Source of the DNA: Chryseobacterium sp. Leaf404
GTDB taxonomy: Bacteria > Bacteroidota > Bacteroidia > Flavobacteriales > Weeksellaceae
DNA: 64,000 bases
NCBI RefSeq assembly: GCF_001424145.1
Contig: NZ_LMQM01000013.1
Span: forward strand, 1 to 64,000
Reading direction: 5' to 3'
A program made the translations under genes and the position numbers. Position 1 is the stretch's first letter, and the number at the start of each line of letters is the position of its first letter. The notes beneath the pieces were generated by a model. The model had not been told where the DNA came from. It saw only the letters and a program-made list of their open reading frames with translations, and did not search any database. Shown here piece after piece: positions 52,178 through 63,215 of the stretch.

Positions 52178-52831
52178 ATGATACTGAACGTACTCTTCCC
52201 GAACCGCTGCATTCACTGCAACCGTATAATTGATAATAACGAGCTTGTTTGCGAGCTTTGTTTTGAGCATATCCACTTCACCCATTACCATTATTTTTCT
52301 GCCAATAATCTTAAAGAACGGTGCAAACTGTTGTTTCCGGTAGAAAATGCTTTCGCCCTGATGCAGTTTGAGGAGGACAATTTAAGCCGGAAAATCATCC
52401 ACGAACTGAAATATAAAAGCAGGGAAAATGCCGGAAAAGTTTTGGCAGAATGGACATCCGAACGGCTGGATTTCAAAAATCAAAAACCTGATGTATTGAT
52501 TACAGTTCCTTTACATCCGAAAAAACTGAAAGAGAGAGGATACAATCAGCTTCATTTATACACCGAGACGTTGTCTGAATTTTATGGAATTCCATTCAGT
52601 CATGATTTGATTAAAAGAAATCATTATTCAAAGGCCCAAGCTTTGAAAGACAAGCAGCACCGTCTGGAAACTGTAAATACTTTTTCGATTACAGGAGAAA
52701 TTTCAAATCAACATATTTTGCTGATTGATGATGTTTTTACCACCGGAAACACTTTAGCAACCGTTGCATGGGAAATTTTGAAAGCAGGAAACAATAAAGT
52801 GAGCGTTTTGGTAATGGCGATGGATGAATAA
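52178..52831 (+). CDS. ComF family phosphoribosyltransferase-like protein
   Basis: A 217-residue protein. N-terminal four-cysteine zinc ribbon (CIHCNRII ... LVCELCFEH) and C-terminal PRTase fold with VPLHPKKLKERGYNQL, KRNHYSKAQALKDKQHR and the PRPP loop ILLIDDVFTTGNTLATVAW. Relatives take part in DNA uptake (ComFC/GntX). No other competence gene is near. A 7-bp repeat array follows its stop. Confidence 0.9.
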   Translation: MILNVLFPNRCIHCNRIIDNNELVCELCFEHIHFTHYHYFSANNLKERCKLLFPVENAFALMQFEEDNLSRKIIHELKYKSRENAGKVLAEWTSERLDFKNQKPDVLITVPLHPKKLKERGYNQLHLYTETLSEFYGIPFSHDLIKRNHYSKAQALKDKQHRLETVNTFSITGEISNQHILLIDDVFTTGNTLATVAWEILKAGNNKVSVLVMAMDE

Positions 52832-52836
52832 ATATG

Positions 52837-52864
52837 CGTAATAAGTAATCGGTAATGAGTAATT
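52837..52864 (+). repeat. 7-bp tandem repeat, AGTAATG type
   Basis: CGTAATA, AGTAATC, GGTAATG, AGTAATT, between the stops of the convergent comF and upp genes (6 bp after comF). Confidence 0.8.
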
Positions 52865-52865
52865 T

Positions 52866-53516
52866 CTATCGCTGCAGTTTTTCTCCGTAGCTTAAATCTC
52901 CTGCGTCGCCTAAGCCTGGTGTGATGTACCCTTTTGAAGTCAGATTTTCATCAATAGCTCCCACCCACAATTTTGCATTTGGATAGGCTTTCTCGATGGT
53001 TTCAACACCTTGTCTTGAAGCAATTGCGGTAACAATATGAAGCTGCGTGGGCGTTCCGTTTGTTAATAAATCTTTGATGGCTTCGATAAGTGATGCTCCT
53101 GTTGCAAGCATTGGATCTGCGACGATGAGTGGTCTTCCGTCAATATTCGGGCAGGTTAAATAATCCTGTTTGATTGAAAAATAATCGTTGGCATCGTGTT
53201 TTCGGTATGCGGCTACAAAACCGCAGTCTGCTTTATCAAGATAGTTCAGAACACCTTCAAATAAAGGAACTCCAGCTCTTAAGATCGTAGTGATTACAGG
53301 CTGTATGGCAATTTCTTTCACTTTAAGCTTATCTAAAGGAGTCTGAATTTCAACTTCTTTTATTTCTAAATCTTTAGAAATTTCAAAAGCAGCAATCTCC
53401 CCGATTCTCTCCATATTTCTGCGGAATCTCATTCTGTCATTTTGAGTTTCCACATTCCGAAGTTCGTTGATCCATGAATTGACTAAAGAAAACTGTTGTG
53501 AAAGGATTATTGTCAT
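52866..53516 (-). CDS. upp: Uracil phosphoribosyltransferase
   Basis: Salvages uracil to UMP with PRPP. I start at ATG 53516 (216 residues), where homology begins (ILSQQFSLVNSWINELRN); the longer frame opens in repeat-like DNA. Motifs are TTILRAGVPLFEGVL and the PRPP-binding LIVADPMLATGASLIEAI, plus the uracil-binding GDAGDLSYGEK near the C-terminus (typical GDAGDRxFGT). The upstream spacer to der is an AT-rich inverted repeat. Confidence 0.94.
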   Translation of the reverse strand: MTIILSQQFSLVNSWINELRNVETQNDRMRFRRNMERIGEIAAFEISKDLEIKEVEIQTPLDKLKVKEIAIQPVITTILRAGVPLFEGVLNYLDKADCGFVAAYRKHDANDYFSIKQDYLTCPNIDGRPLIVADPMLATGASLIEAIKDLLTNGTPTQLHIVTAIASRQGVETIEKAYPNAKLWVGAIDENLTSKGYITPGLGDAGDLSYGEKLQR

Positions 53517-53519
53517 AGT

Positions 53520-53622
53520 TTCAATTTGAAAATTAAAAAATTTGAAAATGAGATAATGAATATCACTTGATGCAAAATAATGAATTATTTTCAATTAACT
53601 CATTTCCAAATTTTCAAATTAA
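53520..53622. repeat. AT-rich inverted repeat between upp and der
   Basis: CAATTTGAAAATTAAAAAAT then TTTGAAAATGAGATAATGAA on the left faces CTCATTTCCAAATTTTCAAATTAA on the right (split: CTCATTTCC, AAATTTTCAAATTAA). Related TTTTCAAATTAA strings lie between pssA and the exonuclease at 23001-23053. Confidence 0.55.
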
Positions 53623-53623
53623 T

Positions 53624-54934
53624 TTATTTCTGTCTGAAATACACCTCAATTGGAACTCCGGTAAAACCGAATTCTTTTCTCAGCTGGTTTTCAGCAAATC
53701 TTTTGTAGGGTTCTTTTACGTACTGGGGCAGGTTGCAGAAGAATACGAATTGCGGTGACGGCGTTGGAAGCTGTACACAGTATTTGATTTTAATAAACTT
53801 CCCTTTATTTGCAGGTGGCGGTGTTCTTTCGAAAATGGGAAGCATGATTTCGTTCAGTTTAGAAGTTTTGATCTTCTTTTTACGTTCTTCATAAACAGTC
53901 ATTGCCATTTCCACTGTTTTCAATATTCTCTGCTTCGTTAATGCTGAAACAAACAAAATTGGAATATCGCTGAACTGACCTATTTTCTCTTTAATGGAAT
54001 TTTCAAAATCTCTAACAGTATTTGTTGTTTTATCTTCAACCAAATCCCATTTATTAACAACGATTACGATCCCTTTTCTGTTTTTCTGAGCCAGACCGAA
54101 AATATTCATATCCTGAGATTCCCACCCTAAAGTGGCATCTACCATGATAATCACCACATCAGAATATTCTATAGAACGGATAGAACGCATCACAGAATAG
54201 AACTCCAAATCTTCATTCACTTTAGATTTTCTTCTCATTCCTGCAGTATCCACCAACACAAACTCGTGCCCAAACTTATTATAAAGCGTCTGAATACTGT
54301 CTCTGGTAGTACCTGCAACATCAGTCACGATGTTTCTTTCTGCATCAAGCAAAGCATTTGTCATGGTAGATTTACCTACATTCGGACGGCCTGCGATGGT
54401 GATTTTCGGCAATCCTTCGAAAGGATCTTTGTATTCAGTAGTTGGGAAATCTCTTACGATATCATCTAAAATCTCGCCCGTTCCTGAACCTGTTGCAGAA
54501 GATAAAGTGTAATATTTGTCTATCCCCAGCTGATAAAATTCTGTAGCGGCAATTTCCTCTTTTGCAGAATCTACCTTATTAATAACAATATAAGTAGGTT
54601 TGTTTGATCTTCTCAGCATTTCGTGGATTTCGTAATCTGTATCTGTAAGACCTTCTTCCACATTCAGCATAAAAATAATTGATGTAGCTTCATCAATCGC
54701 CAGCTGCACCTGCTTAGAAATTTCTCCCTGAAATACATCATCGTTATTCACATCATAACCACCAGTATCGATGACGGTGAAATCTACACCATTCCAGTCA
54801 GATTTCCCGTAATGGCGGTCTCTGGTTACTCCGGCAGTAGAATCTACAATAGCTTCTCTCCTTTCTAAAAAACGATTAAATAACGTGGATTTTCCTACGT
54901 TGGGACGCCCAACAATAGCAACAATATTTGACAT
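53624..54934 (-). CDS. der: Ribosome biogenesis GTPase Der (EngA)
   Basis: A 436-residue essential GTPase for 50S subunit assembly with two G domains. First: GRPNVGKSTLFN (8-19), DTGGYD, VINKVDSAKEE. Second: GRPNVGKSTMTN (about 181), DTAGMRR, VVNKWDLVED. The KH-like C-terminal domain ends GFTGVPIEVYFRQK. Length is normal. A TATCTTTG box lies 85 nt upstream. Confidence 0.96.
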   Translation of the reverse strand: MSNIVAIVGRPNVGKSTLFNRFLERREAIVDSTAGVTRDRHYGKSDWNGVDFTVIDTGGYDVNNDDVFQGEISKQVQLAIDEATSIIFMLNVEEGLTDTDYEIHEMLRRSNKPTYIVINKVDSAKEEIAATEFYQLGIDKYYTLSSATGSGTGEILDDIVRDFPTTEYKDPFEGLPKITIAGRPNVGKSTMTNALLDAERNIVTDVAGTTRDSIQTLYNKFGHEFVLVDTAGMRRKSKVNEDLEFYSVMRSIRSIEYSDVVIIMVDATLGWESQDMNIFGLAQKNRKGIVIVVNKWDLVEDKTTNTVRDFENSIKEKIGQFSDIPILFVSALTKQRILKTVEMAMTVYEERKKKIKTSKLNEIMLPIFERTPPPANKGKFIKIKYCVQLPTPSPQFVFFCNLPQYVKEPYKRFAENQLRKEFGFTGVPIEVYFRQK

Positions 54935-55018
54935 AAAAAATGTTTAATAATCCTTCGGCAACGCGATAGGACAAGATTATCAATGGGTTACTTCAACTTT
55001 TGAAGCCCAATTTTTTTG

Positions 55019-55026
55019 CAAAGATA
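55019..55026 (-). promoter_or_regulatory. -7 box of der
   Basis: Minus strand TATCTTTG; long leader of about 80 nt to the ATG. Confidence 0.4.
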
Positions 55027-55216
55027 GTTTATTTTATGTAAAACTTAGATTTTTAAAACTTTGTGACCAATCGCATAAAAGAAATTCACAGAGAAGCATT
55101 ACCGTTGAGATGAAAATTAATTCTCTGTTTTTCAATATTTAAAGATATTTCAGGTGAAAATTTTGTTTCTAAATTTTCATTTTTAAAATAAATTATATAA
55201 TTTCGCGCTCAGTTAA

Positions 55217-55287
55217 AGACCTATGGTGTAATGGTAACACTCCGGTTTTTGGTACCGTCATTCGGGGTTCGAGTCCCTGTGGGTCTA
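55217..55287 (+). tRNA. tRNA-Gln (anticodon TTG)
   Basis: A 71-nt cloverleaf: acceptor AGACCTA / TGGGTCT with discriminator A, D-arm GTGT-AATGGTA-ACAC, anticodon loop TTTTGGT with TTG at positions 34-36, and T-arm with GGTTCGAGTCC. CCA is not encoded. A perfect terminator follows. Confidence 0.95.
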
Positions 55288-55288
55288 C

Positions 55289-55321
55289 AGAAAACCATCC
55301 TTTTTTTAGGATGGTTTTTTT
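55289..55321 (+). terminator. Terminator of tRNA-Gln
   Basis: AAAACCATCCT / AGGATGGTTTT stem, T loop, T-run. Confidence 0.92.
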
Positions 55322-55400
55322 CATTAGTCTTCTTAGTCAGGCAGATTTCATCATCTTTTCTATTTAATTCTTATCTTTATAATTCCAAAATAAAATCAGA

Positions 55401-56165
55401 ATGTCTATAACAAACGAGCAGGAACTTCAGGGAATGCAAAACATCAGCAAAACAGTTGCCTTAACTTTAAAAAAAATGGTTGACTACGCAGCGCCAGGCA
55501 TGACCACAAAAGAACTGGACGAGTACGGTGGAAAAATCCTCGCTGAGTACGGCGCAAAATCAGCTCCCTATCTCACTTACGGTTTTCCTGGATGGACCTG
55601 CATTAGTGTTGACAATGAATTTTGCCACGGAATTCCTTCAGAAAACAGAATACTGAAAGAAGGCGACCTCATCAATATTGATGTTTCAGCCGAGCTCGCT
55701 GGATTTTGGGCCGATAACGGAAGTTCGTTTATTATTGGAAAAGATATTAATCAACAACAAAAACTTGTTGATGCTTCAAAAGTTATTTTAGAAAAAACCA
55801 TCAGCAACATCAGCGGAGGAAAAAAGATTGCAGACATCGGCCATTTGATGGAAACTGAAGCTAAGAAAAGAGGATTTAAAGTCATTAAAAATCTTGGCGG
55901 TCATGGTGTTGGAAGAAGCCTTCACGAGGAACCGGACGAATTATTGAACTACAAAAACCGATTCGACAACAGAAGATTTAAAAAAAATTCTGTCGTAGCG
56001 ATTGAAACTTTTATTTCAACCGATTCAAGTATTGCTGTTGAATTAAAAGATGGATGGACAATGGTGGGAAACCGTGGTGGCTACATGGCTCAGCACGAAC
56101 ACACCATTTTAATTACCGATGGAAAACCTGTGATTTTAACGGAAATGAATGGGATTTGGAACTAA
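55401..56165 (+). CDS. map: Type I methionine aminopeptidase
   Basis: Removes the N-terminal Met from new proteins. 254 residues; ligands for the two-metal site are seen in INIDVSAELAGFWADNGSSF (two Asp), GHGVGRSLHEEP (His), VAIETFIST (Glu) and QHEHTILITDGKPVILTE (Glu). SVDNEFCHGIPS supplies the substrate-site His. The sequence FWADNGSSF replaces the more common GYHGDTSRTF, so this belongs to a divergent subgroup; Bacteroidetes often have a second copy elsewhere. Confidence 0.9.
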   Translation: MSITNEQELQGMQNISKTVALTLKKMVDYAAPGMTTKELDEYGGKILAEYGAKSAPYLTYGFPGWTCISVDNEFCHGIPSENRILKEGDLINIDVSAELAGFWADNGSSFIIGKDINQQQKLVDASKVILEKTISNISGGKKIADIGHLMETEAKKRGFKVIKNLGGHGVGRSLHEEPDELLNYKNRFDNRRFKKNSVVAIETFISTDSSIAVELKDGWTMVGNRGGYMAQHEHTILITDGKPVILTEMNGIWN

Positions 56166-56167
56166 AT

Positions 56168-56656
56168 CTACATCCCCTTTATCAAAGCATAAATTCCAAC
56201 ACCTATTCCCACATACGCTAAAACGGTAATAATATCTGCGATGGGCTGTGAAAAACGTTTTTCAGCAATATTCTCACTGTCAATCTGATTTTTATGGAAT
56301 TTCAGAATATCATTTGGTCTGCTCACAGGATGCGCAACCAAGCTGTCTTTTTCCCATTTATCAACAACGATTTTATATGTTTTGCCGTCTGCCTTTATTC
56401 TGTAATTTTTTGTGGGGGCTAATTTTTCCTTAATATCAACTGGAGCGGCTATTGCAGCAACTGCGGCTGCTGTTTTCTGTGCCTGCATTTCCGCTTCTTC
56501 AGGTGAAATTTGATAAGCAGCTGCCTTAGAATTGTCTGCACTTTTTTTCGCAGGCTGATTTTGGTCTGCGAGTACTTCAGCAGGCTTCTTGACCTGATAA
56601 GTGTAGCAACTTACAAGAAAAAACAACAAAACGGTGAGAAAAATATTCTTTTGCAT
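56168..56656 (-). CDS. Ala/Lys-rich lipoprotein
   Basis: A 162-residue protein with a lipoprotein signal (FLTVLLFFLVSC, Cys17). A low-complexity Ala/Lys/Gln linker (about 25-85) leads to a small beta domain (YRIKADGKTYKIVVDKWEKD) and a C-terminal hydrophobic helix (ADIITVLAYVGIGVGIYALI). Having both a lipid anchor and a terminal helix is unusual. The gene's stop is 2 bp from the convergent map stop. No function assigned. Confidence 0.72.
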   Translation of the reverse strand: MQKNIFLTVLLFFLVSCYTYQVKKPAEVLADQNQPAKKSADNSKAAAYQISPEEAEMQAQKTAAAVAAIAAPVDIKEKLAPTKNYRIKADGKTYKIVVDKWEKDSLVAHPVSRPNDILKFHKNQIDSENIAEKRFSQPIADIITVLAYVGIGVGIYALIKGM

Positions 56657-56723
56657 TAGCCAAATTTAAGAATTAAACGGATTATTTTGAGTTTTGTTTT
56701 GAAAGTTTTTGATTTTCTGAAAA

Positions 56724-56758
56724 GCAAAGCCACCAAAATAGAATTTCAGTGGCTTTGA
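56724..56758 (-). terminator. Terminator of katG
   Basis: AAAGCCAC / GTGGCTTT stem with a 15-nt loop, about 20 bp past the stop. Confidence 0.75.
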
Positions 56759-56776
56759 TATACAGTTTAAAAGTTT

Positions 56777-59104
<2,328 letters not shown>

Positions 59105-59343
59105 TTAATCTATTGATAATATTTTTATGATTTACAAAAACTATAATAGTGAGATTATATTACTTTCCTTAAAATTATCAAATTAAATTAATATGGTATC
59201 TGCTAAAATGAAAAATAAAATTAAAAATTCTTCTTTTCAGATTAATTTATACTCATTCTAAGTGAAGAAATGATTAATTTAAACCTTTCAATTAAAACGG
59301 TAAGAACATTGCAGTATTATTTAACTTAAAAACCAAGAAAATT

Positions 59344-59805
59344 ATGTTTAAAAAAATACTCGTCGTGCTTTTGGTAGGCTTTATTATTATTCAGTTTTTT
59401 CCTATTGACAAAACAAATCCACCGGTTGATTCAGGGATGGATTTTATAAAAATAAAAGATACCTCGCCTGACATAGCATCATTAATCAGAACTGCATGCT
59501 ACGACTGCCACTCTAACGAAACAAAATACCCCTGGTATTCCAGCATTGCACCATCCTCATGGTTTGTAAAAAATCATATTGACGAGGGCAGAAAAGAGCT
59601 GAATTTTTCCACATTCGCCACCTACGAGCCCTCAAGACAAATTCATAAAATGGAGGAGGCTGCAGAAATGGTTGAAAAGAAAAAGATGCCTTTAGATTCT
59701 TATTTTATCGGGCATCAGGAAGCCAAACTTTCGGATGAAGACAGAAAAAAAATGGCAGATTATTTTAGATTCCAGATTAAAGAAACAAAAATTAAAAACT
59801 ACTAA
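59344..59805 (+). CDS. Membrane-anchored heme-binding (haem_bd) protein
   Basis: A 153-residue protein with one N-terminal membrane segment (ILVVLLVGFIIIQFF) and a periplasmic domain containing a c-type heme site CYDCH (52-56), followed by SNETKYPWYSSIAPSSWFV, the hallmark of the haem_bd family in Bacteroidetes. A distal Met (about KMEEAAEMVEKKKMPLDSY) may be the other ligand. Probably an electron carrier. The DCC gene starts 3 bp downstream. Confidence 0.88.
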   Translation: MFKKILVVLLVGFIIIQFFPIDKTNPPVDSGMDFIKIKDTSPDIASLIRTACYDCHSNETKYPWYSSIAPSSWFVKNHIDEGRKELNFSTFATYEPSRQIHKMEEAAEMVEKKKMPLDSYFIGHQEAKLSDEDRKKMADYFRFQIKETKIKNY

Positions 59806-59808
59806 ACT

Positions 59809-60222
59809 GTGGAAAATTGGGAAGACAAACATATTATCTTTTTTGACGGCGATTGCGGTGTCTGCAACTTTTGGGTACAATGGATACTGCAGCGTGACAG
59901 AAAAAATGAGTTTATGTTTGCTTCACTCCAGTCAGATTTTGGGCAGAAATTTTTAGGAGAAAGACAATTAGACCGAAAACAGTTTAATACGCTGTATCTC
60001 TGGAAGGCAGGTTCTTATTACTTAATTAAATCTAAAGCGATTTTAAAAGTCTTACACTTGCTTGGAGGATTATACAAAGCTGCGGGTTTTGCAGCACAGA
60101 TTTTCCCTACCGGTTTCAGCGATCAGCTCTATAATGTGATTTCCCGAAACAGAATGAAGATCAGCAATCAAAAATGTTTTTTGCCTACTCCTGAAGAACG
60201 TAAGAAATTTATTGAGGTCTGA
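59809..60222 (+). CDS. DCC family thiol-disulfide oxidoreductase-like protein
   Basis: A 137-residue protein that starts with GTG at 59809 directly before the motif FFDGDCGVCN, which carries the CxxC of the DCC family. LYLWKAGSYYLIKSKAIL and GGLYKAAGFAAQIFP follow the family pattern. The GTG is 3 bp past the heme-protein stop, so translation is probably coupled. Activity is presumed from the CxxC only. Confidence 0.88.
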   Translation: MENWEDKHIIFFDGDCGVCNFWVQWILQRDRKNEFMFASLQSDFGQKFLGERQLDRKQFNTLYLWKAGSYYLIKSKAILKVLHLLGGLYKAAGFAAQIFPTGFSDQLYNVISRNRMKISNQKCFLPTPEERKKFIEV

Positions 60223-60288
60223 AGGGTCAGAATTTATTAAATATTTTTAAACTTTAAAGATTTTCTGAACATTTTTTTTATTAATCCA

Positions 60289-60296
60289 TATATTTG
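60289..60296 (+). promoter_or_regulatory. -7 box 6 nt before the DUF4290 start codon
   Basis: TATATTTG-CAAACT-ATG; candidate leaderless start. The first TTG of the longer frame overlaps the box, which favours ATG 60303. Confidence 0.4.
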
Positions 60297-60302
60297 CAAA
60301 CT

Positions 60303-60977
60303 ATGGAATACAATACCCAAAAAACTCAGCTTCATTTGCCGGAATATGGCAGAATCATACAACAGCTGGTTGAGCGTTGCAAAGAGCTTCCTACTAGAGA
60401 AGAAAGAAGCGAGATGGCGATGGCAATCATTGATTTTATGGGGCAGAGAAATCCGCATTTAAGAGACGAAGAAAATTATAAACATAAACTTTGGGATCAT
60501 CTTTTTATCCTGGCAGAATATGACCTTGATGTAGATTCTCCCTACCCTTTTCCTACCAAAGAAGAGCTTGCAGAGAAGCCCAAAAGAATGGAATACCCGA
60601 AACTTCAGGGAGATTTTAAATTCTACGGAAAGAGCATTCTTCAGCTGATTGAAAAAGCGATTGAACTGGAGCCCGGCGACGAAAAAGAAGCTCTGATCGA
60701 GGTGATTGCGAACAATATGAAGAAGTCTTACAATGTTTATAATAAAGAACACGTTACAGATGATGTAATTTTCCGTCACCTGAAAGAACTGTCTGCCAAC
60801 AGACTTGACTTAACTAATATTGAAGCACTGGACAAAAGCAAAATCTATTACGCTACGGCCAACAGAAACAATACCAATAAGAATAACAGCAATAACAACA
60901 GAAATCAGGGGAATTCTAACAATAACATCAATAAAAGAAGATTTACTAACAATAATAACAACAAGAACAGAAGGTAA
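60303..60977 (+). CDS. DUF4290 protein with Asn-rich tail
   Basis: A 224-residue protein starting at ATG 60303 (MEYNTQKTQLHLPEYGRIIQ). Residues 1-180 are the helical DUF4290 domain, found across Bacteroidetes and nearly always before murA. The tail is low-complexity Asn with Lys/Arg (NNTNKNNSNNNRNQG), probably disordered and RNA- or surface-interacting. The stop and the murA start overlap (TAATG), so the two are translationally coupled. The unknown protein is thus tied to peptidoglycan synthesis by position. Confidence 0.9.
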   Translation: MEYNTQKTQLHLPEYGRIIQQLVERCKELPTREERSEMAMAIIDFMGQRNPHLRDEENYKHKLWDHLFILAEYDLDVDSPYPFPTKEELAEKPKRMEYPKLQGDFKFYGKSILQLIEKAIELEPGDEKEALIEVIANNMKKSYNVYNKEHVTDDVIFRHLKELSANRLDLTNIEALDKSKIYYATANRNNTNKNNSNNNRNQGNSNNNINKRRFTNNNNNKNRR

Positions 60978-62284
60978 TGAGCGGGACGTTTCAAATACGT
61001 GGAGGAAAAAGACTACAGGGGGAAATTACCCCACAGGGTGCAAAAAATGAAGCGCTCCAAATTTTATGTGCAGTTTTATTAACAGATGAAGAAGTAAGAA
61101 TTAATAATATTCCCGACATTCATGACGTCAACAGACTGATCGAGATCCTAGGTGATTTTGGAGTAAAAGTAACCAAAAACGCTCATGGAGATTTCACTTT
61201 CAAAGCAGATAAAGTTAATTTTGATTATATAAAATCCAACGAATTTAAAAAAGACGGCGCCAAACTGAGAGGCTCTATCATGCTGATGGGACCAATGCTT
61301 GCCCGTTACGGAGAAGCGTATATGCCCACTCCGGGCGGCGATAAAATCGGAAGAAGAAGATTAGATACCCACTTTCAGGGGCTGGTGGAACTGGGTGCAG
61401 AATTTCATTATGATGAAGAAGAATATTTCTATTCACTGAAAGCTAAAGAACTGAACGGAAAATTTATCCTTCTGGAGGAAGCTTCTGTTACAGGAACTGC
61501 CAACATTGTGATGGCGGCAACTTTAGCCAAAGGGAAAACAAGAATTTATAACGCAGCCTGCGAGCCTTATCTTCAGCAACTCTGTAAAATGCTGAACAGA
61601 ATGGGGGCCAATATTTCAGGAATCGGTTCCAATCTACTGACGATTGAAGGCGTGACACATCTTCACGGAACCGAGCACACGATGCTTCCGGATATGGTAG
61701 AAATCGGCTCTTGGATTGGCCTTGCAGCCATGACAAAATCTGAAATCACCATCAAAAACGTCAACTGGAATCAGCTGGGCGTGATCCCAAATACGTTCAG
61801 AAAACTGGGAATTCAATTGGAGCAGAGCGGTGACGATATTTACATTCCTTCTCAGGAAAATTATAAAATTCAGAAATTTATCGACGGATCTATTCTTACC
61901 GTTTCAGATGCGCCGTGGCCAGGCTTTACGCCGGATTTACTTTCTATTATTTTAGTGGTGGCCACTCAGGCAAAAGGAAGTCTTCTGGTTCATCAGAAGA
62001 TGTTTGAATCAAGATTATTTTTCGTGGATAAACTGATCGATATGGGAGCTCAGATCATCTTATGTGATCCACACAGAGCAACAGTTATCGGTTTAAATCA
62101 GGAATCTCCGCTTCGTGGAACCACGATGGTTTCTCCCGACATCAGAGCCGGAAACGCACTTTTGATCGCAGCATTATCTGCGGAAGGAAAATCGATCATT
62201 CACAACATCGAGCAAATCGACAGAGGCTATGAAAACATCGACGGCAGACTGAAGGCCATTGGTGCTGACATTGAAAGAATTTAA
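60977..62284 (+). CDS. murA: UDP-N-acetylglucosamine 1-carboxyvinyltransferase
   Basis: First committed step of peptidoglycan synthesis: adds enolpyruvate from PEP to UDP-GlcNAc. 435 residues; GAKNEAL (21-27) holds the conserved Lys, and LGAEFHY and SDAPWPGFTPDLLSIILV are typical. The loop residue equal to E. coli Cys115 is Asp122 (TPGGDKIGRRRLDTH). That Cys-to-Asp state is known from Mycobacterium and Chlamydia, where it gives natural fosfomycin resistance. The gene overlaps the DUF4290 stop by one base. 7-bp repeats follow the stop. Confidence 0.96.
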   Translation: MSGTFQIRGGKRLQGEITPQGAKNEALQILCAVLLTDEEVRINNIPDIHDVNRLIEILGDFGVKVTKNAHGDFTFKADKVNFDYIKSNEFKKDGAKLRGSIMLMGPMLARYGEAYMPTPGGDKIGRRRLDTHFQGLVELGAEFHYDEEEYFYSLKAKELNGKFILLEEASVTGTANIVMAATLAKGKTRIYNAACEPYLQQLCKMLNRMGANISGIGSNLLTIEGVTHLHGTEHTMLPDMVEIGSWIGLAAMTKSEITIKNVNWNQLGVIPNTFRKLGIQLEQSGDDIYIPSQENYKIQKFIDGSILTVSDAPWPGFTPDLLSIILVVATQAKGSLLVHQKMFESRLFFVDKLIDMGAQIILCDPHRATVIGLNQESPLRGTTMVSPDIRAGNALLIAALSAEGKSIIHNIEQIDRGYENIDGRLKAIGADIERI

Positions 62285-62291
62285 TGAAATG

Positions 62292-62351
62292 GGAAGATGG
62301 AGGTCGGAAGTTTAAAAACCTAATTCCACACTAACCATTACTCATTACTTA
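62292..62351. repeat. Two types of 7-bp repeat after murA
   Basis: GGAAGAT, GGAGGTC, GGAAGTT (62292-62312), then CTAACCA, TTACTCA, TTACTTA (62331-62351). Both types occur elsewhere in the window in the same position relative to genes. Confidence 0.7.
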
Positions 62352-62355
62352 TAAA

Positions 62356-62384
62356 AAAACGCTCGGACAATCTGAGCGTTTTGA
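62356..62384. terminator. Terminator between murA and proC
   Basis: AAAACGCTC / GAGCGTTTT stem with a 9-nt loop. Confidence 0.88.
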
Positions 62385-62411
62385 TTTTTAACTTTAAAAA
62401 CACAAAAAAAT

Positions 62412-63215
62412 ATGAAAATCGCCATTATCGGAGCCGGAAATATGGGCTTGTCTTTTTCTAAATCATTCCTAAAATATGAACTGATTAAACATCAGGATCT
62501 GCACCTGATTACCAGAAACGAAAACAAAATAAAAAAGATTGCTGAAGAATTTCCAAAATCTCAAATCTCAATCTTTGAAAATGTGGAAAATCTGGATGCA
62601 GATTTAATTATCATTGCCGTAAAACCTCAGGATTTTTCACACGTTGCAGGAAATTTTAAATTCAAATTAAAAGAAACCCAAATGGTGCTGTCGATTATGG
62701 CAGGAATTAAAATTGAGAAAATTCAAAATCTGCTTAATCATAAAATGGTAGTAAGAGCAATGCCCAACTCTCCCACTCTTTTGGGAATGGGAATTACAGG
62801 TTACACCGCTGCAGACGGGATTTCTTTCAGCCAATTGATTAATATTGAAAGGTTACTCAATTCCACCGGAAGATCTGTTTATCTGGAAAACGAGGAGCTT
62901 TTGGATGGCGTCACAGCCCTTTCAGGAAGCGGTCCGGCGTATTTTTACTACATCGTTGATGCCATGATCAAAGCTGGAACAGAAATGGGAATTGATGAAA
63001 ATCTGTCTAAACTTTTCGTGAAACAGACGATGCTAGGCGCTTATCATCTGATTAATAATTCAGATAAAAATCTTGAAGAGCTCATCAGAGACGTCGCCTC
63101 AAAAGGTGGAACAACTGAAGCAGCTTTAAAAACATTCGATGAAAAAGATTTAAAAGGAAGTCTGAAACAAGGAATTCTCAATGCGGAAAAACGGGCTAAA
63201 GAACTAAACGGATAG
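62412..63215 (+). CDS. proC: Pyrroline-5-carboxylate reductase
   Basis: Last step of proline synthesis; reduces pyrroline-5-carboxylate with NAD(P)H. 267 residues, normal length. Rossmann loop GAGNMG (7-12), AVKPQDF, MVVRAMPNSPTLLGMG, and the family signature LSGSGPAYFYYIVDAMIKAG followed by KGGTTEAAL. Its 3' end overlaps the convergent vanZ gene by 12 bp. Confidence 0.96.
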   Translation: MKIAIIGAGNMGLSFSKSFLKYELIKHQDLHLITRNENKIKKIAEEFPKSQISIFENVENLDADLIIIAVKPQDFSHVAGNFKFKLKETQMVLSIMAGIKIEKIQNLLNHKMVVRAMPNSPTLLGMGITGYTAADGISFSQLINIERLLNSTGRSVYLENEELLDGVTALSGSGPAYFYYIVDAMIKAGTEMGIDENLSKLFVKQTMLGAYHLINNSDKNLEELIRDVASKGGTTEAALKTFDEKDLKGSLKQGILNAEKRAKELNG

